Shown here: positions 9,904 to 19,537 of the stretch, piece by piece
How the letters are laid out: each line of letters begins with the position of its first letter
How positions within the stretch are numbered: position 1 is the first letter of the stretch
From: Novymonas esmeraldas
Taxonomy: Eukaryota; Euglenozoa; Kinetoplastea; Trypanosomatida; Trypanosomatidae
Length of the DNA: 64,000 bases
Assembly (NCBI GenBank): GCA_019188245.1
Contig: JAECZO010000041.1
Span: forward strand, 77,501-141,500
Direction: 5' to 3'
The notes under the pieces: model-generated
What the model was told of the DNA's origin: nothing
Databases searched by the model: none
The model's input: the letters and a program-made list of their open reading frames with translations, nothing else
Translations under genes and position numbers: made by a program

Positions 9904-10962
9904 GATGCGTCGCGGCGGTGTGACTGCCGGTGCCGGCGCCGCAGTCTTCCTCAGCGGCCCTGTCGGCACCAAACTCTGCAGATTCTTTTGAGCCGCGCGG
10001 GATGCCGCTGGCACCGCCACTGTCGCCGCCGGCGCCCCGGCGCGCAGCGCGGCCGCGAGTCTTTGCGCAACGTGGGACGTCGCCACCACCGCCGCTGCGG
10101 TCGTCGTCGTCGTCGCACCACGCGGTAGACGTGTGCGCTGTGCTGCCTCTCCACTGGACTGGAGAGCCTCCGCGCGACGACGACGTTGGCTGCGCCGCCG
10201 ACACCGCCGACTCCGCCTCGGCACCCGCGCCCCCGCCAGCACGGCGTCGGTGGCGTCCGTCACGGCGCGTGCGGGGGTCGCCTCCTGCGCCGCCACCCGA
10301 CCCGAGAGCGGTGCGGCTGCCTGCCCGCCTCGGCTGCCACTGTGTCTGGTAGCCGCCGTGACGCGCCCTCTCATCACCGCGGCACGCTTGGCGGCGTCAA
10401 GGCAGCGCAGACAGCAGAGGGTGAACCGGCGGCGAGGGACGCACCGACGACGAGCCAGGCGGCGCGGTCGCTGCTGTACGCGACATGCGCGCAGGGTGGC
10501 CAGTGTGCCGCCGCCGCCGCCGTCACCGTGAGTGAGCCAGACGCCGCAGCGAGGGCACCACAGGCGACGCAACCGCCGCAGTATCCATACTCGCATGTAT
10601 CGTGGACTGTGCACCCCTGCGCGCTGCACGGCGAGCTTGCCTTTGCGAATCACAGGGTGGACGCAGAGGCCCAGCGGCTTCGCGAGACCGCGCCGCACCG
10701 CGTGCGAGCCGTAGTGGGCAGAGAGGTCGCGGTGCACGTCCTCCATGAACGACAGCGACGTAGAGGCGGTGGACAGGGTAGGGGACGGCGACGCCACGGG
10801 CGCCGTCTCGAGCGCCATCTGTGACAGGCGGCCGCAGAAGCGCGCGCCGAGCTCTTGACATTCGCGTGCCAGCGAGCGCGTGCGCTTCCGTGAGCCCGCC
10901 TCCCGTCGCCAGTAGGAGAGTTCATCGAACACCAGCGACGGCGACGGCGATGACGAGGCCAT
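9436..10962 (-). CDS. Hypothetical protein with putative C4 zinc ribbon
   Basis: A 508-residue protein starting MASSSPSPSLVFDELSYW. An N-terminal helical part (residues 1-125) leads to RRLWCPRCGVWL (about residue 134), then an Arg-rich loop, then RRRFTLCCLRCLDAAKR (about residue 184). Two Cys-x-x-Cys knuckles separated by a basic loop resemble the zinc ribbon of the Rpr2/Snm1/Rpp21 family of RNase P/MRP proteins, which also has helices before the ribbon. That match is weak and the family's other residues could not be verified. The C-terminal 300 residues are Ala/Pro/Ser-rich with an 11-12 residue polyalanine run (CTG repeat on the plus strand at about 9871-9902), and the protein ends KKLMDTMSQLGF. 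Basic composition suggests nucleic-acid contact. Likely expressed because the frame is long and the start is clean. Confidence 0.6.
9871..9902 (-). repeat. GCA repeat coding for polyalanine
   Basis: A pure trinucleotide run (CTG on plus, CAG on minus) read in the alanine frame inside the zinc-ribbon-like gene. It is a probable site of length variation between strains. Confidence 0.85.
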
Positions 10963-11803
10963 CTCTCCTCACCAGCTCGCCCTCGTTCCTTGCAGGAGGG
11001 GGTGCACCAACCAGTGCGTGCCCCCCAACGGCGATGCACCGGCGAGAGACCAGCAGAAGAAGACAGGAAAAGGAAAAAAAGAAAAATGCAACGACAGTTG
11101 GAGAGGAGAAGTGGAGAAGGTGAAGGTGCGGTGGAGCTATCCGACGGCCCATGCATGTGCCTGTGTGTGAGTGTGTGTGTGGGGGTGGGGTGGGGTGATG
11201 CGGGGAGTGACTCTCCTCCAGCTCTGAAGAAGTCAGGAGTTGCTCTCATGGCGGTTGGAGCTTTGCATTCTACAAACCCACCTCCTGTCCCATGCGCCTC
11301 CCCTCTCTACACACACACAAACGGACCCACACAGACACGTTTGCGGGGCAGGACCACGTCACAGGTCGCCCAGGAATCCTCTTGTGCGGTCCGAGCGTGT
11401 GCTGGTTGTGCTGTTGCGTTCGTTTGCAGTACGTGTGAATGCGTGAGCACGCGTGTGTGTTGAGCGATGCGTGGGACCGCAGAAGAGCAGTTGTTTCGGG
11501 GAGGAAAAGGCGAAGAGAGAGAGACGTCCACGCACGCATGTCCACATGTACAGACTCCATCGGTCGCGCCAGCATGGATAGGATACATCAGTAACAACAC
11601 CGTCACCAGACGATGCAAAGAAGAGACAACACACACACACACAGACAGACACACACACGAGCACATCCAAAAAAAAAAAAAGAGAGACGAGTAAGAGCAG
11701 AAAAGGCGCGGCTTCTCGGGCACGCACCGTGGCAGGAGCACACGCGTGGCTCTCTTCGGGAGATGGCGCGCGGTCCAGCATCGCCGCACATGTGCCAAGA
11801 GTG

Positions 11804-11838
<35 letters not shown>

Positions 11839-11957
11839 ATGGGAGGGGAGTTGTCCCCGAAGACACACGCGCACGCACCGCCAGGCACGCGCATCACCGA
11901 CACCCCCCCCCGCCGTACCTCACATCACCCGCATCCTTATCGTCGTCATCAGCACCA
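10963..11957. other. Intergenic spacer with long TG tract
   Basis: About 1 kb with no convincing gene. It contains CA-rich and TG-rich stretches near 11160-11200 and 11310-11330, an A-run at about 11668-11680, and a long pure TG dinucleotide run at 11805-11837. Frames predicted here are translations of these repeats. Confidence 0.65.
11805..11837. repeat. TG/CA microsatellite
   Basis: An uninterrupted dinucleotide repeat of about 16 units, in the 3' UTR region of the gene at 11958-14642. Confidence 0.9.
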
Positions 11958-14642
11958 TCATCGGCGCCGCGGGGTACTGCGCACCGACACGTTGGAGTCG
12001 CGTGGTGCCGAGCTGCCCTCCTCCTCCACCGCTGTCTCGTGCGCCGCGCGTTTCAGCTCTTGCTGCACCTCCACCATCCTGAAGACGGAGCTCTTCAGGG
12101 TCTCGAGGAGGCGCTGGTGGCTCAAGTAGAGCAGCTCGGACGGGTCCATGTACCAGCAGAGGAAGCGGCGGATGGCCGCTTGCTCACGCTCAGCGGACGG
12201 CCCGGCGTCCACCGTGGACGATGCTCCGGAGGCGGAGCGCTGCGGCTGCTGCTGCGGCGGCGGCGGCGCCTCGTCCGATCCGCGTCGCCGTCTGTCGAAC
12301 TCCGCCTCCAGCCGCTGCTGCTCGGCAGGGCTGAGCCGCGAGCTACGCGGCCGTCGAACCTGCAGATGAGCGCCGGTGTCCATCGCGCCGTCGCCGCCGC
12401 CTCGCCACGCGGCTGAGGACGCGAAGACGTCGTTCCACGCCTCCTCCTCTTTCCACTTGGCGAAGGCGCGGCGACGCAGCACCCACTGATCCTCGATGAA
12501 GCCACGCTTGTAGGCGGGCGAGGTGAGCATATGCTCCTGCAGGATGCTGTTCGCGACAGCGTCCATCCTCTCCAGCGCGGTCGGCAGAGGTCGGTGCTGT
12601 TGAAGCTTCAGTCGCGCGTCGACCTCCAGTCGGCGCCACAGTCTCACCATACGCCGCACCGCCCGCTCCTTCACCGCGAGGTAGCGACGAAAGAAGCGCT
12701 GCAGTACACGCACGGCGTTGACGGCGGTGTGCATGTGACGCCGCTGCTCGTACTCGATGCAGTAGACGACGAGGGTGCTCTGCAGCGCGTGCAGTGCCTC
12801 GTCCAGCACGTCCGGCAGCACCATCTGCGTCAGCCTCTCCCCCACCACGGCAATTCGCGCGGCATCGCGGTCGCGCTCCGCTGCCTCAAGCGCCACCCGC
12901 GCCGCTGCATCGGCCACGGGGCTGACCGCACCCGCGTCGCCACCCGGCGTGAGCGGCGCCGGCATGCTCTGCAGCGACATGCTCGGACGGGCCCGGGCGG
13001 ACGTGGGAGCGGTTGCGACAGCTATGGAGAGCCGCGGCGCCACGCCGAGACGCTCACCGGCCTCCCTGACCGCGTCGTGTGCGTTGCCGAGCAGCCGTTC
13101 GAGTGGGGAGCCGGCGATCGAGAGGAGACTGTGCCGCTCGTCTTGCAGGAACGCGTGCAGCGGCGTCGCGAGGGTCACACAGCCTGGGAGCGCCACGAGG
13201 AGGCACATCCCAATCGTTGCTTCCGACAGCAGCTGGTAGCGGTTCGGCCGCAGGTGCGTCAGCTGCGGAGGGAGGAGAGAGAAGCACTGGACCACCATCG
13301 CATCTGCGCCGCCGTAGGGACGTGTGCCGTCGCCGCCGGCGCCGCACCCGGCCGCGACGGGGATGTACTCCCGCACCAACACGAGCACCGGCGACGGCAC
13401 GGTGCGCGAGGTCTTGGAGCCGTTGGCGCCGCAGTCGGTGTCGCCGGCGTGCTGTACGGCCAGCGGTGAGGCGGCGGACGCGAGGTGCGCCAGCAGGATG
13501 CGCGCCTCCTCGCGGAAGGCGTGCCCGCCGAAGAGGTGGCGGCCCGTCGCGGGGTCGAAGAGGAGGTTGTCGAAGAACAGCGGCGGCTGCGCCGTGGCGG
13601 CCGCCAGCACTTGCGAGGGCTCGCCGTGGTTCGCGCACGAGGCGCGGCGCGCGCCCGTCGCCATCGGGCTTCCGTCCGGCGACGGTGAGGGGAGGAAGAC
13701 GGCGGTGCCGAGAGACTGCGAGCGCGAGGTGGTGTCGGAGGAGGCGGTCGCCAGTGTCATCGATGAGGAGGACCTCGGCGCCTGCCAGTGCGGACGAAAC
13801 CCTTTCACGGACGCCGCGGCTGCCGCGGCCACCGACGCAGGCTGGGTGCCGCGGTGCTGCGAGGTGGGCCTCATCGAGTGTGGCGGCACCGCGTGCGAGA
13901 CCACCGCGCTGGCCGGGGGGCAGAACCACAGAGTGGGGAAGGTGTAGGAGTAGGTCGAGCTGCTGGCGATGGCGCCGGCCATGCGGAGTGCCTGCTCCAC
14001 CGGCGTTCCGTTCAGGCTCTGGCGGGGACGTCGGCGCAGCTCCGACGGCGGCGGCGGCGCGGCCCGACCGTGACGGGTGCGACTCCCCTTGGGTGACGCC
14101 GCCGTCTGCACCGCCGTCGGCACCGCCGTGACCTGCACATGACTCGTGGAGCCCATGTTGTGCCGCGACAGCGGAGAGCCGATGGAGTGCGCCACCACGT
14201 CATGTCCAAACGTGTGGGACCACGTCCCGGCCACCATGTCGACGGCGCTCTCCGACGTCGACATCAAGCTCAGCGCGGACCTGTCTGCGTCCCCGCTGTG
14301 GGTCGAGGTTGCGGCGGCGCTCGCGTTGTTGTCATCACCCCGCGCCGCGCTGGCCATTATGTACTCGCTCGCCACCGGGTCCGCCATCACCTCCTGCAGC
14401 GCCGCCGCCTCCAACTGCGCTGCGGTGTGACGCAGCAGATGTGCGACGGTGCGCAGCGTCTCGTCGCTCAGCAGGCGCTGCTTGCTCGTGAGCGCCAGTG
14501 CGGCGGCGGCGGCGGACGGGGACAGCGGCGCCCCCGCACGCGAGGAACGCGGCTGCATCGACGGAGTCGACGGTGCCACAACGGCCACCGCCGATCGTGC
14601 GTCGTCACACACCGTCCGCGACGCCGCATCCCGCGCGCTCAT
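11958..14642 (-). CDS. Hypothetical kinetoplastid protein with IQ-like motif
   Basis: An 894-residue protein; the start at ATG 14642 (MSARDAASRTVCDD) is preferred because the open frame upstream encodes only microsatellite His/Thr. Residues 1-330 are mainly disordered and Ser/Ala/Thr-rich. A more structured middle has LFFDNLLFDPATGRHLFGG (about residue 352) and PNRYQLLSEATIGMCLLVAL (about residue 460), suggesting a globular, partly hydrophobic domain. Residues about 636-670 (VLQRFFRRYLAVKERAVRRM) resemble an IQ or basic amphipathic calmodulin-binding helix. A conserved-looking C-terminal helical part follows (KRGFIEDQWVLRRRAFAKW, then RRFLCWYMDPSELLYLSHQR, ending in a helix with EVQQELKRA). 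I do not recognise the family. The alternation of disordered and helical parts suggests a cytoskeletal or scaffold protein, but that is a guess. Confidence 0.7.
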   Translation of the reverse strand: MSARDAASRTVCDDARSAVAVVAPSTPSMQPRSSRAGAPLSPSAAAAALALTSKQRLLSDETLRTVAHLLRHTAAQLEAAALQEVMADPVASEYIMASAARGDDNNASAAATSTHSGDADRSALSLMSTSESAVDMVAGTWSHTFGHDVVAHSIGSPLSRHNMGSTSHVQVTAVPTAVQTAASPKGSRTRHGRAAPPPPSELRRRPRQSLNGTPVEQALRMAGAIASSSTYSYTFPTLWFCPPASAVVSHAVPPHSMRPTSQHRGTQPASVAAAAAASVKGFRPHWQAPRSSSSMTLATASSDTTSRSQSLGTAVFLPSPSPDGSPMATGARRASCANHGEPSQVLAAATAQPPLFFDNLLFDPATGRHLFGGHAFREEARILLAHLASAASPLAVQHAGDTDCGANGSKTSRTVPSPVLVLVREYIPVAAGCGAGGDGTRPYGGADAMVVQCFSLLPPQLTHLRPNRYQLLSEATIGMCLLVALPGCVTLATPLHAFLQDERHSLLSIAGSPLERLLGNAHDAVREAGERLGVAPRLSIAVATAPTSARARPSMSLQSMPAPLTPGGDAGAVSPVADAAARVALEAAERDRDAARIAVVGERLTQMVLPDVLDEALHALQSTLVVYCIEYEQRRHMHTAVNAVRVLQRFFRRYLAVKERAVRRMVRLWRRLEVDARLKLQQHRPLPTALERMDAVANSILQEHMLTSPAYKRGFIEDQWVLRRRAFAKWKEEEAWNDVFASSAAWRGGGDGAMDTGAHLQVRRPRSSRLSPAEQQRLEAEFDRRRRGSDEAPPPPQQQPQRSASGASSTVDAGPSAEREQAAIRRFLCWYMDPSELLYLSHQRLLETLKSSVFRMVEVQQELKRAAHETAVEEEGSSAPRDSNVSVRSTPRRR

Positions 14643-15606
14643 GGTGGGGGGGGGGGGGCCGTGGAAGGGAGGGAGCGTGTGTGTGTGTGTGTGTTTGTTT
14701 GTGTGTGTCCAGCTCGGTGCAGAGTCCAAGCAGTGCCGCGTCTCCCGCGAAGGGGAGCACTGCTATCGAGCAGGACACGGAAGAGGGATAGAAGAGAAAA
14801 GATGCCCCACAGTTACGGGTGCGTGTGTGGACGCCACACAGTGTTCGCACTCATACACACATAGAAGTGTGCCACGACACGATTTAAAAAAAAAAAAAAA
14901 AGAACACAGAAGCGGTGGTGGAGCGCAGGGGAGTTTGACAGGAGTTTTTTTTTTTTTAAAAACAGTCGTGGAGGAGATGGAGTGTGTTTCCCTTTCACTT
15001 TGTTTTGTTCTGTTGTTGTTGTGGAGCTGCGCGCTCCCCAGTGCACCGGTGAGGGGAAGGGGCGGTGAGGACCACACACACAGATGCAGTTGGAGCCACC
15101 ATCTCACTCAGGGGTCCCTCTGCACACACACACACACACGCCCTCAGTCCTCATCTCTCTCCCCCTCCCCTCCCCCTTCCTGCCTCTGTTGCCTTCCGCC
15201 TCCTCGCCCTCACCTGCTCTCGCTCGGCATGCCATCCGAGGGGCCGAGCATGAGAGGGGGGTGAGAAGAGAGGCCGACCGAAGGGCGAGGTGGGGGGCAA
15301 CACACGTGCCGGCAGAGGATGTGTGTGTGTCTGCTGATCCAGATACGTCACCGACATTTGGTGGTCTCTGTTTCTTGTTTCTGTATTTTTTTGTTGTTGA
15401 AGAGGATGAATTCCCCAAGAAACGAAAAAGAAAAAGAAGACAAAGGAGAAAAATGAAAACACACAGCCACAGAGAGGGAAAGTCGCGGTACATGCACACA
15501 CGCACGCACACATGCACACACGCGTGCGACGCGCAGGCGCATCCCTGTCCCATCCATTCCCCTCCTAGCGAGAGAGAGAGAGTGACCCCTTCGACGACAG
15601 CGATTG
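14643..15606. other. Intergenic spacer with A-run, T-run and CA/TG repeats
   Basis: No gene supported. It contains a G-run at 14646-14657, TG repeats near 14678-14706, an A-run at about 14886-14901, a T-run at about 14946-14957 and CA repeats near 15124-15140. Frames on either strand here are repeat translations. Confidence 0.65.
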
Positions 15607-16266
15607 TTACTCGGAGGCGGCGATCTGCTTCGGCTCGATCACGGTGATCACATCCGGCAGCGGCTCCGACGGGCCGTTGCGGCCGGCCGGGTCACCCGGG
15701 AGCATGATCTTGACCTTGACGCCGATGCAGCCGGCGCGCATGTAGCAGTGGCGGCAGGCGGCGTCGACGAACTTCTTGTGCGCCGTACCGGACTTGATCA
15801 TGTAGCCGTCGCGGAAGGTCATGCTCTTCGCACGCTGGCCCTTGATCTTGCCGCCGACGGTGACCTCGCAGCCCTTGGCGCCGGACTCCATCACGTAGCG
15901 GATGATGCCCATGGCGGCACGGCGCACCTGCAGGTTGCTGAGGAGCTTGAAGCGGAGGGACTCGACCTGGGCCATCGCGGACAGCCCGCGCACCTCCACG
16001 CGCTCCACGTACAGCTGCAGCTTGCTCTCCTTGTAGTTGAAGCGCTGCTGGATGCAGGCCGTCAGCTCGCGGATGCGGCGACCGTTCTCGCCGAGCACCT
16101 CACGAGTCTTGGTCGCCTTGATCACGATCTCGGTGCGGAGCGTCGTGACGTGGTAGGAGACGCCGGAGAAGCCCTCCTCGGCGAGCTCGCGCTTCAGGAA
16201 CTCGAACAGCTCGGCGTAGAACACGCCGTCGCGGATGATCATGCGCTTCTTGGAGAGCGGACCCAT
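15607..16266 (-). CDS. RPS3: 40S ribosomal protein S3 (uS3)
   Basis: 219 residues from ATG 16266 ([20 protein letters not shown]) to TAA at 15607. uS3 sits at the mRNA entry site of the small subunit. The KH type 2 domain is clear: [20 protein letters not shown], the [19 protein letters not shown] motif with the GxxG-like loop (VLGENGRRI), then [11 protein letters not shown]. The C-terminal S3 domain follows with [40 protein letters not shown] and [13 protein letters not shown]. Length fits the shorter eukaryotic forms. A longer open frame upstream has no family similarity and is 5' UTR. A good polypyrimidine tract lies about 135 bases upstream, as expected for a highly expressed gene. The neighbours are unrelated. 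Confidence 0.98.
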   Translation of the reverse strand: MGPLSKKRMIIRDGVFYAELFEFLKRELAEEGFSGVSYHVTTLRTEIVIKATKTREVLGENGRRIRELTACIQQRFNYKESKLQLYVERVEVRGLSAMAQVESLRFKLLSNLQVRRAAMGIIRYVMESGAKGCEVTVGGKIKGQRAKSMTFRDGYMIKSGTAHKKFVDAACRHCYMRAGCIGVKVKIMLPGDPAGRNGPSEPLPDVITVIEPKQIAASE

Positions 16267-16760
16267 CTTTGCCGGTGTGGGGTCTGATGGGGGTGTTGAG
16301 GGGGGGGAGAGGAACACGAGTGTTCGACGATCCAGCTGATGTAAAGACGTGCAGTGCATGAGAGGGTGAATGCGCGTGGGTGTGAGGGAGGGGGAGACGC
16401 AGAGAGAGAGAAGAGAGAGGAGGAGAGGGATAAGTAGTGCGAATTCCCGGTGCGTCGACTCGGTGGAAGGATGAGGAAGCACAGCGATCCCTGCTGACTC
16501 GCTGCACCATATTGCGACGCACACACACACACAAACAGAAAGGCAGACATGATGAGGCTCAGAGACTGCGACGCCGACGCCGCCGTCACCTCCGTCCTCG
16601 CGCTCCTTTGCCCCTCTTGAGTGGTGGAGGTGGGGTGGGGGGTGGCACGTGTACAGCCCGCAGAGCACACACAAACAGACACACACAAACACACAAACAC
16701 ACTCACAGACAGACACACGCGCGCAGCCCAGCATGACAGAGACACAGTGCACGGTGCATG
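16267..16760. other. Intergenic spacer upstream of RPS3
   Basis: Contains the RPS3 5' UTR and polypyrimidine tract (minus strand), then CA/TG-rich stretches at 16519-16536 and 16660-16715 that would be the 3' UTR of the small gene at 16761-17114. No additional gene was seen. Confidence 0.7.
16336..16430 (-). promoter_or_regulatory. Predicted trans-splicing signal of RPS3
   Basis: Positions 16401-16430 are a pure purine tract on plus, hence pure pyrimidine in the transcript. Going downstream in the transcript, the only AG before the start codon is the complement of CT at 16336-16337, so the spliced-leader acceptor is predicted there, with a 5' UTR of about 70 bases. This follows the established trypanosomatid rule and has not been tested. 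Confidence 0.55.
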
Positions 16761-17114
16761 CTAGACGGGATAGGAGAGAATAACGCGGTCCAGCATGGGG
16801 CGGCCTGCCGACGTCTGCGGGTGGCGCTCCACCACCTGGAAGCCGAGCGCGACGAGCTGCTGGAGCTTCTCGTCTACCTGCTCCTCAATCTGCGCCAGCT
16901 CTGCCGCAGTCATCCCATCGAACACGTCACGAATCGCCGTGATGTTGTGTGTCACGGTGATCAACTTCGCGTTGCATCGCACGACCTGCTGCTCTTCCTC
17001 GGACGTCGCCATCTTGTTTGGCTGCGGCGCCATGTCAACATCGCAGATGCCCTCTGCCTTCACTCTCTCGAGCACCTCGGGATGTGCAAACTCGTTGAAG
17101 ACAGCGAGGAACAT
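16761..17114 (-). CDS. Small hypothetical protein (117 residues)
   Basis: Starts [18 protein letters not shown] at ATG 17114 and ends DRVILSYPV. The frame stays open upstream but only through low-complexity Ser/Leu-rich sequence with no nearby ATG, so the short form is chosen. The composition is ordinary for a coding gene, unlike the surrounding spacers: mixed hydrophobic and charged residues, with a predicted helix ([19 protein letters not shown]) that could form a short coiled coil. I do not recognise a family. It lies between RPS3 and the DnaJ membrane-protein gene, which says little in a polycistronic genome. Confidence 0.6.
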   Translation of the reverse strand: MFLAVFNEFAHPEVLERVKAEGICDVDMAPQPNKMATSEEEQQVVRCNAKLITVTHNITAIRDVFDGMTAAELAQIEEQVDEKLQQLVALGFQVVERHPQTSAGRPMLDRVILSYPV

Positions 17115-17809
17115 GATACAAGAGAAGCGGAAGAGGGGAGAGAAGGAGAGGGACGGGAAGGGGGTGGGGAGAGACAGAGGGAGAAGTACTTGTAAAGAGA
17201 GAGAGCGTGTGTGTGGTGACGACGGACCTCGTGCAGCAGTATGCGACCTGCGATAGAGTGCGACCGTCAGCGGCAGCGAACAAAGAGCACCCGCCGTGAG
17301 TAGTGAAAGGAGAGCGAGAGACAGATGGAGAGACAGGAAGGGAGGTTCAGAAAGAGAGAGAGAGACGCAAAGACATGAGAGTGATTTCATTGTGTTCGTT
17401 CGTGTGTGTGTTTGTACTTCTTTGTTGTTGCCGTTCAAGAGACCAACTGACACATTCACACATACACACACACACACACACACACTGACACGCAGTTCCA
17501 TAGAACGTATCTACACTTCTGCAAACACACCTGTGTGCGTGCGTGCGTTAGCGATTGAGCGAGAGAGAGAGAATGAGTGAATTAGTGCTGCCCGCCGCTG
17601 CGTGTATGGCTAGAGCCTTCTTCTTCACCTCTTCTCCTCTCCTCTCATCTCTCTCTTTTTTGGCTCTGTTTCTCCTCTCTCTCTGTAGTTCATCGGCGTG
17701 GTCACTTGTGCTCCGCTCACTGTCGCGTCCCGCGTGGCACACACACACATATACAGAGAGAGGGAGAGGCGGACGCACACAGAGATGGACTTGTGCAACG
17801 CCGCCATGG
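17115..17809. other. Intergenic spacer with CA repeat
   Basis: Purine-rich on the plus strand from about 17118 to 17185 and again at 17305-17375 (candidate polypyrimidine tracts for the small gene), then a CA repeat at 17460-17486. No coding sequence is supported. Confidence 0.65.
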
Positions 17810-19537
17810 TTAATCCACGTCAGACAAGCGCTCGTTGTCTGGCTGGCGCTCCGGTGGTGTCGTCCCCGCGGCATCCGCCGACACGCGCGCCGCTGTGGGG
17901 GGTGTGGTGCCGCCGTTGGCCGCGGCGGGGCGGCCGGTGGTGGAGGGGTCTTGCTGCGGTACACCCGGGCCCGCCGCCTCGCCCTGGTGCGCTGCATCCG
18001 CTCGCCCGTTGCCGTGCATCTCGGTCGTCCCCTCTCCGTCGCCCTCTGTCTGGTTCCCATGCTCCGCCTCGGGTGGGACGTCGACGACAACGCCAAAGAA
18101 CCCACAGCAGCAGAGCAAGAAGCCGCCGATGAGCACCGCAAGCACGACGACGCCGATGATGACGAAGAGAGGACTGCATGCCGCCGCCAGCGACAGGACA
18201 CCTGTGTATCTACCGTAGTGGTAGTAGTAGTTCAGCCGCACCGACACCATGGCGGCTGACGCCATCAGCAGGCCGCAGACGAGGATCGACGCGAGCATGC
18301 TCACAAGAATTGCGCAGACAGAGGCGTGCTGACCAGCGTACGGGTTGCTCTCTTTCGGATGCTCCGGCGCTGCCTCGGGCTGCTGGTGCGATGCGCCGGC
18401 TTCGCCGCCACCGCTGCTGTGCGCATGGGACTCCGCCGAGAACTGCTGATTCGCGCCCTCCTCGCGTGTGTTGGCGTTGGCGCTGTCACCGCGCTCCGCC
18501 GCACGGCTCATCGGGTTCGACGAGCCGTGCGGCGACGGCTGTGGGCCGTTGGTGTTGGGCTCGCCGCCGTTGGCGCTCTGCTCCTGCGCCGCCGCCGCCG
18601 CCGCCACCTCCGGCGGCACGTCGCTGATGTACCGACTGAAGAGCGCGCCCATGAAGCGGTTCACGAGGTGGAGGGTGAGCAGGACGAAGATGGGCAGCCC
18701 AATGACGATGAAGTAGTTGATCGTGATGACGCCGTCGGCACGGCACGCGACGAGGGCGAAGAAGACAACGATGCAGCTCGCCTGCAGCACGGAGAGGACA
18801 AAGCCCACCGGCATGTAGTGGGCGAACCTCACCAGTCCCATGGACTTGAGCTTCTGCATCCGCGCCGCCGTCGGCAGCGTGGTCAGCACGACGACGATGA
18901 AGGTGAAGACAGAGAACAGGTACCCCGGAATGAGCCAGACGCGCCACTGAAGGTAGTGGGGTGTCACCGCCGCGGCCTGCGCCTCGTTGCGGTCCTTCGC
19001 GATGGGGATGACGATGGTCAGTATCACAGCGCACAGTATGGCGAGAAGGACGCAGTGGACGTGCAGGCTCAGCGGCGACTTCGCCACAAACATGGGCAGG
19101 AGCAGCAGCGTGGGCACTCCGATAAAGACGTCGAGGACAAAGAGCGGCGCGAACACCTTCACGTAGGTCCACCTAGTCAGCCGGCCATCGACGACCGAGA
19201 CGAGGAAGGCGAGGAAGAGCAGCACCATGACGGAGCAGAGGAACAGGAGCACCAGCGCGATGACCATCGGCGCGGTGGAGCCGAAGGTGTCGAGGGCACC
19301 GCCGGCAACGGGGTTCTCCAGCGCATCAAGCCCCGCCTCGCCGTAGCGGTCGTAGATCTCCTTCTTGCGCGGGTCGGAGAGCACGCCGTACGCGGTGTTC
19401 ACCTCCCGGAAGCGAACGGCTCCATCGGGGCCGGCCTTGTCGGGGTGATAACGCAGGGCAAGGCGGTGGTAGCTGCGCTTGATCTGCTCCGGCGTGGCGT
19501 GCTCATCCACATCCAGTACAGCGTAATAGTTCACCAT
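17810..19537 (-). CDS. DnaJ-domain polytopic membrane protein (TMEM185-like membrane region)
   Basis: 575 residues from ATG 19537 (MVNYYAVLDVDEHATPEQIK). Residues 3-70 form a J-domain with the catalytic HPD motif (RLALRYHPDKAG) and the usual helix IV (DPRKKEIYDRYGEAGLDAL), so it should stimulate an Hsp70. There is no G/F or zinc-finger region. Instead about six to seven hydrophobic helices follow directly from residue 85 (IALVLLFLCSVMVLLFLAFL, FVLDVFIGVPTLLLLPMFV, VLLAILCAVILTIVIPIA, WLIPGYLFSVFTFIVVVL and others). The pattern and the WRVWLIPGYLFSVF segment recall TMEM185/TMEM60-type (fragile-X-F) proteins. A Ser/Gln/Glu-rich loop at about 325-410 is followed by two more hydrophobic segments and a disordered tail. 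The likely location is an endomembrane, possibly ER, with the J-domain facing the cytosol; topology is inferred. Confidence 0.88.
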   Translation of the reverse strand: MVNYYAVLDVDEHATPEQIKRSYHRLALRYHPDKAGPDGAVRFREVNTAYGVLSDPRKKEIYDRYGEAGLDALENPVAGGALDTFGSTAPMVIALVLLFLCSVMVLLFLAFLVSVVDGRLTRWTYVKVFAPLFVLDVFIGVPTLLLLPMFVAKSPLSLHVHCVLLAILCAVILTIVIPIAKDRNEAQAAAVTPHYLQWRVWLIPGYLFSVFTFIVVVLTTLPTAARMQKLKSMGLVRFAHYMPVGFVLSVLQASCIVVFFALVACRADGVITINYFIVIGLPIFVLLTLHLVNRFMGALFSRYISDVPPEVAAAAAAQEQSANGGEPNTNGPQPSPHGSSNPMSRAAERGDSANANTREEGANQQFSAESHAHSSGGGEAGASHQQPEAAPEHPKESNPYAGQHASVCAILVSMLASILVCGLLMASAAMVSVRLNYYYHYGRYTGVLSLAAACSPLFVIIGVVVLAVLIGGFLLCCCGFFGVVVDVPPEAEHGNQTEGDGEGTTEMHGNGRADAAHQGEAAGPGVPQQDPSTTGRPAAANGGTTPPTAARVSADAAGTTPPERQPDNERLSDVD

